Shown here: positions 3,381-6,206 of the stretch, one piece after another | Layout: every line of letters begins with the position of its first letter | Position numbering within the stretch: the stretch's first letter is position 1 | Program-made: the position numbers and the translations under genes | The notes under the pieces: generated by a model | Databases searched by the model: none | Told to the model about the DNA's origin: nothing | What the model saw: the letters and a program-made list of their open reading frames with translations, nothing else | Assembly: GCA_027081695.1 (NCBI GenBank) | Contig: JALWJI010000036.1 | Span: forward strand, 1-6,206 | DNA: 6,206 nucleotides | Direction of reading: 5' to 3' | Source of the DNA: Acidilobaceae archaeon | GTDB lineage: Archaea > Thermoproteota > Thermoprotei_A > Sulfolobales > Acidilobaceae

Positions 3381-6206
3381 ATGCTGATAAAAAGCATTTT
3401 CAGGTTAAGAACCTACATTGCAGTCCTCCTAATATCTCTAGTCATATTCTCAGTAAGTATTCCTCTCTCAATTACCCTTGCTCAAGGCTATGGAGAAAGC
3501 CGAGCGAAAATCTACGGAGAGCTCCTAAGACCAAACGCTGTTCTAAGCACAGAACTTTACCTAGACGGTACTTCTTTGAAGGCTCTCTACATAATTCTGA
3601 CGAACAATACGCCGGGAACAGATATAACGCTTAAAGATATGATTCAAATATACGGGACCATATATAATATTGTCTACAAGCCCTGGTTGGATCAAGAGAA
3701 AGATAATCCAATATACCTAAACTCTAGCAATCCCTTGTTCCTATTCACTCTCGGAGAAGTTACCTTATACGATTATACTGTCGTTGATCTAAATAACATG
3801 GTTGGTGCTGGAAACGAATACAATATTCTCGACCAAGCTACGAAAAGCGTTGCACAAAGCGTTATCAATAAACTAAATGATCTTGCAAAAAAGAATACGG
3901 GACAGCCACAATTTATAATTAGCAACGACGAATACTACGGAAATGCCTACGATATAGGTGTTGGAGTCAACCTTATTAATTTAGATGAAAACAAAACAAT
4001 CGTCTTGGGTACGTTTACGTATCAATTGAATATTGTCGTGTTCAACAACTTGACAGATCTATGGCACCTCGGACTAAATCCAAGCATGGATATACCTGGA
4101 TGGCAAAACATGGTTTTTTTATCAAATGATACCAGATTAACTCTACAAATACTGGGCCTCTATAATGATAGTAAACTAATAATAGGTAAGAACGCCTTCA
4201 ACGCATACGTAATCAATAAAACCGTGAATAGCCCATATTCCGACTACTATTCATATGGATACATGTCTAAATACAATACGGGAACCATATATGTCCCGCT
4301 CTCATTGTTACCCGAGTTTCTCAAAAGTATCTCCGGTGATCAAATGCTAGCTCTAAATTCATTTTTCGAGGCTTTTGTAACGGGTCTTACTTATTACTAT
4401 GGCCAACCAATAGTCAACTCTGATATGAGAAACTTGTCTTTATACGTTCTGGACAAGTTCGCTAAGACGCCTATCATAGGAATAAATCCATATGTCTTAT
4501 TCCAGAACGGGTACGTTGATATTAACAACACATCTATTATTGAGCAGATAATAAACGAAGCACATAACATAACTGGTTTCCCAGTAGATAATCTAACATC
4601 ATTATATAATACTATATACTTGGAAGGAAGAACACCTTCAAACTATTTAAAAATGAATGTATTAGTTGAATACGACGCCACATACATATATTCCAATCCG
4701 CTAGATAATATTCTTAACAATACTAACGCCTTTTATTTATCTCTTATAGATAAGATTTATGAATTTAAATCATATATTTATGATAAAATAAATCAAACTA
4801 ATACTTCAATAGAACCTTTCAAATCATTATATCAAAAGATTATGGCTGGAAATAACAAATATACGTACACCCAAACTTATCAAGTTTCAGGACCCTACTA
4901 TGGAGTAGCCTCAGAGGTTAAATATCATACATTGATGGCGCCTGGAATAAATGTATATGGTATATTATTCTCTTTAAGCAGTGATCGAATCTATAACTTG
5001 ATTAATCTCAGGATGCAGAGCTGGGATCCTATAGGGGCTATGAGCTTAGTTAGCCTAATACCAATAGTTCTTCTAATCGGCTACACAACATCCGGCGAGG
5101 CTCTATCTCTCATAATAGCTACGTCTCGAAGATGGCTAGCAGTGAGCTTAAGTAGAGGAGCATACCTTAAGAAATTCCTTTCCAAGCTAAAGATTCTCCT
5201 GGTTTTAATAGGCATTGGAATTGCTATATTAGGCATAGCGATCTCCAGTATAATTAGCGTTAATATACTGGGACTTTCCGTTGGCCTCACAACGTTTATA
5301 GAGTCCCAGTACAAATCATTTCTAATCCTCCTTCCAACAATTCTTCTAGTCCCACTAGTGACTTATGCTGCCACTAGAAATAGTCTGAAACTAGTAGAGG
5401 ACTTATCTCCCCTAGAAGCTATCAGACCTGTCGAATCAATAGAGAAAGCCTCTACGAGTAGACGTAAAGCTGTAGGATCACTAATAATACTGTTATTCAC
5501 GCTGATATCGTTAACGCTGGGAACTACACGTCCTAATGTAGAAGACTTATTCGACCAGCTCGCTTCAAGATTTGGTGGAGCAGGCGTAGCAGTCCTAGGA
5601 ATGATACTATTTGGAGGAATAATGATTGCTCCTTTTGTCCCGCTCATAGTAGTCTACTACTCTACAAAGTATCTATCTGAAGAAGACCATCTATTTAACG
5701 CCATAGATAAACTAGTTTCAAAGATATTCGCTCGTTCTCCATCAGGATCACTAGCCGTGTATAGCAGTTATCGAATACGAGACCTACTTAAAAGCCCTAT
5801 GCGTTCCTCAGTAATCTCCCTTAGCATAATGCTGGGAACATTACTCTCGGAGGCTGCAATGATAAAAACAATCTATCCATGGATTACAGAATATAACACT
5901 GGTAACCCTCTGGCTGTGTCGGGAATACTCTCAGCGTCAAATATTCTAATAGCTGTAGGCCTAGTTGGAGTCGCCGCATTGATAGCAGTTTATCCAGCAG
6001 TAATGACGAGAACCTTTGATTACATAAAAGGACACGTAGCCATTCTAAGGGTCAGAGGGGCTGATAAAAGAACCCTGATTTCATATGTCTATATCAGTTT
6101 CCTACCATCACTAATAGCTCTACTACTCTCATCGCTGATAACCGCGGTTGTATTCCTTGTCTCGATGGATTCCGCGCTTGGAGTCGCCTTCCTCGATTCA
6201 TGGACT
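3381..6206 (+). CDS. FtsX/MacB-type ABC transporter permease with large extracytoplasmic domain (partial, 3' end missing)
   Basis: The frame is open for 942 codons to the last base with no stop. One helix at about 10-33 is followed by an extracytoplasmic domain of about 510 residues (36-548). This domain is rich in Asn and Tyr, has about fifteen N-X-S/T sequons (for example NNTS, NLTD, NQTNTS) and almost no cysteine. FtsX-like module 1 has helices at about 553-575, 605-628 and 647-667, and ends in SPLEAIRP (676-683), a classic FtsX/MacB motif. Linker helices follow at about 698-717, 736-762 and 811-827. Module 2 starts with a helix at 849-872, then ILRVRGADKR (888-897) and a helix at about 903-925; its last helix lies beyond the edge. 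Both modules carry R-G-A after their first helix (592-594 and 892-894), exactly 300 residues apart. Such permeases couple a cytoplasmic ATPase to export or envelope work; no ATPase gene is in view. An ATG at 3366 would add five residues, but only 3381 has a Shine-Dalgarno. Substrate unknown. Confidence 0.85.
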   Translation, partial: MLIKSIFRLRTYIAVLLISLVIFSVSIPLSITLAQGYGESRAKIYGELLRPNAVLSTELYLDGTSLKALYIILTNNTPGTDITLKDMIQIYGTIYNIVYKPWLDQEKDNPIYLNSSNPLFLFTLGEVTLYDYTVVDLNNMVGAGNEYNILDQATKSVAQSVINKLNDLAKKNTGQPQFIISNDEYYGNAYDIGVGVNLINLDENKTIVLGTFTYQLNIVVFNNLTDLWHLGLNPSMDIPGWQNMVFLSNDTRLTLQILGLYNDSKLIIGKNAFNAYVINKTVNSPYSDYYSYGYMSKYNTGTIYVPLSLLPEFLKSISGDQMLALNSFFEAFVTGLTYYYGQPIVNSDMRNLSLYVLDKFAKTPIIGINPYVLFQNGYVDINNTSIIEQIINEAHNITGFPVDNLTSLYNTIYLEGRTPSNYLKMNVLVEYDATYIYSNPLDNILNNTNAFYLSLIDKIYEFKSYIYDKINQTNTSIEPFKSLYQKIMAGNNKYTYTQTYQVSGPYYGVASEVKYHTLMAPGINVYGILFSLSSDRIYNLINLRMQSWDPIGAMSLVSLIPIVLLIGYTTSGEALSLIIATSRRWLAVSLSRGAYLKKFLSKLKILLVLIGIGIAILGIAISSIISVNILGLSVGLTTFIESQYKSFLILLPTILLVPLVTYAATRNSLKLVEDLSPLEAIRPVESIEKASTSRRKAVGSLIILLFTLISLTLGTTRPNVEDLFDQLASRFGGAGVAVLGMILFGGIMIAPFVPLIVVYYSTKYLSEEDHLFNAIDKLVSKIFARSPSGSLAVYSSYRIRDLLKSPMRSSVISLSIMLGTLLSEAAMIKTIYPWITEYNTGNPLAVSGILSASNILIAVGLVGVAALIAVYPAVMTRTFDYIKGHVAILRVRGADKRTLISYVYISFLPSLIALLLSSLITAVVFLVSMDSALGVAFLDSWT

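Noticed and set aside
5081..5647. Two minus-strand ORFs (77 and 94 codons) opposite the permease membrane region
   Set aside because: They are antisense shadows of the long plus-strand frame, which has clear FtsX helices and the SPLEAIRP motif over the same bases.

Overview
The window looks like chromosomal DNA from a hyperthermophilic archaeon, most likely of the Thermoproteota (Crenarchaeota; a Desulfurococcales-type organism is my best guess). The reasons are heavy ATA and AGA/AGG codon use, very short gene spacing, TATA-type promoter boxes about 28-31 bases ahead of start codons (leaderless transcripts), and Shine-Dalgarno sequences ahead of an internal gene and a leadered gene. No RNA gene, insertion sequence, CRISPR array or phage gene is visible. 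The lineage is an inference from style, not from a marker gene.

Left and centre, minus strand (3166 down to 140): a compact apparent operon. It opens with a 30-codon small ORF (3166-3074) carrying its own TATA box. Next comes a CBS-domain ClC chloride channel/transporter (3062-1164), then a four-helix small membrane protein of 111 aa (1134-799), then a two-helix cysteine-containing membrane protein of 213 aa (781-140). Gaps are 11, 29 and 17 bases, so the four are probably co-transcribed. Only the ClC has a recognisable function; the others are uncharacterised and could be partners or merely neighbours. At the far left (75 to 1, minus) a possible further gene begins behind its own TATA box and runs off the window.

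Centre: a divergent intergenic region (about 3167-3380). It holds the minus-strand promoter of the small ORF, a pair of GAGGAA repeats flanking an AT palindrome, and a cluster of TGTAT pentamers surrounding the plus-strand TATA box, which may be regulator-binding sites.

Right, plus strand (3381 to the edge): the first 942 codons of a large FtsX/MacB-type ABC transporter permease. It has one N-terminal helix, an extracytoplasmic domain of about 510 residues rich in Asn, Tyr and N-glycosylation sequons, and then two FtsX-like membrane modules. The frame is open to the last base, so the C-terminus is missing. Its ATPase partner is not in the window.

What joins the two halves is only a shared intergenic region and a membrane theme (anion transport on one side, an export or envelope machine on the other). 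The sequence does not show that they act together.
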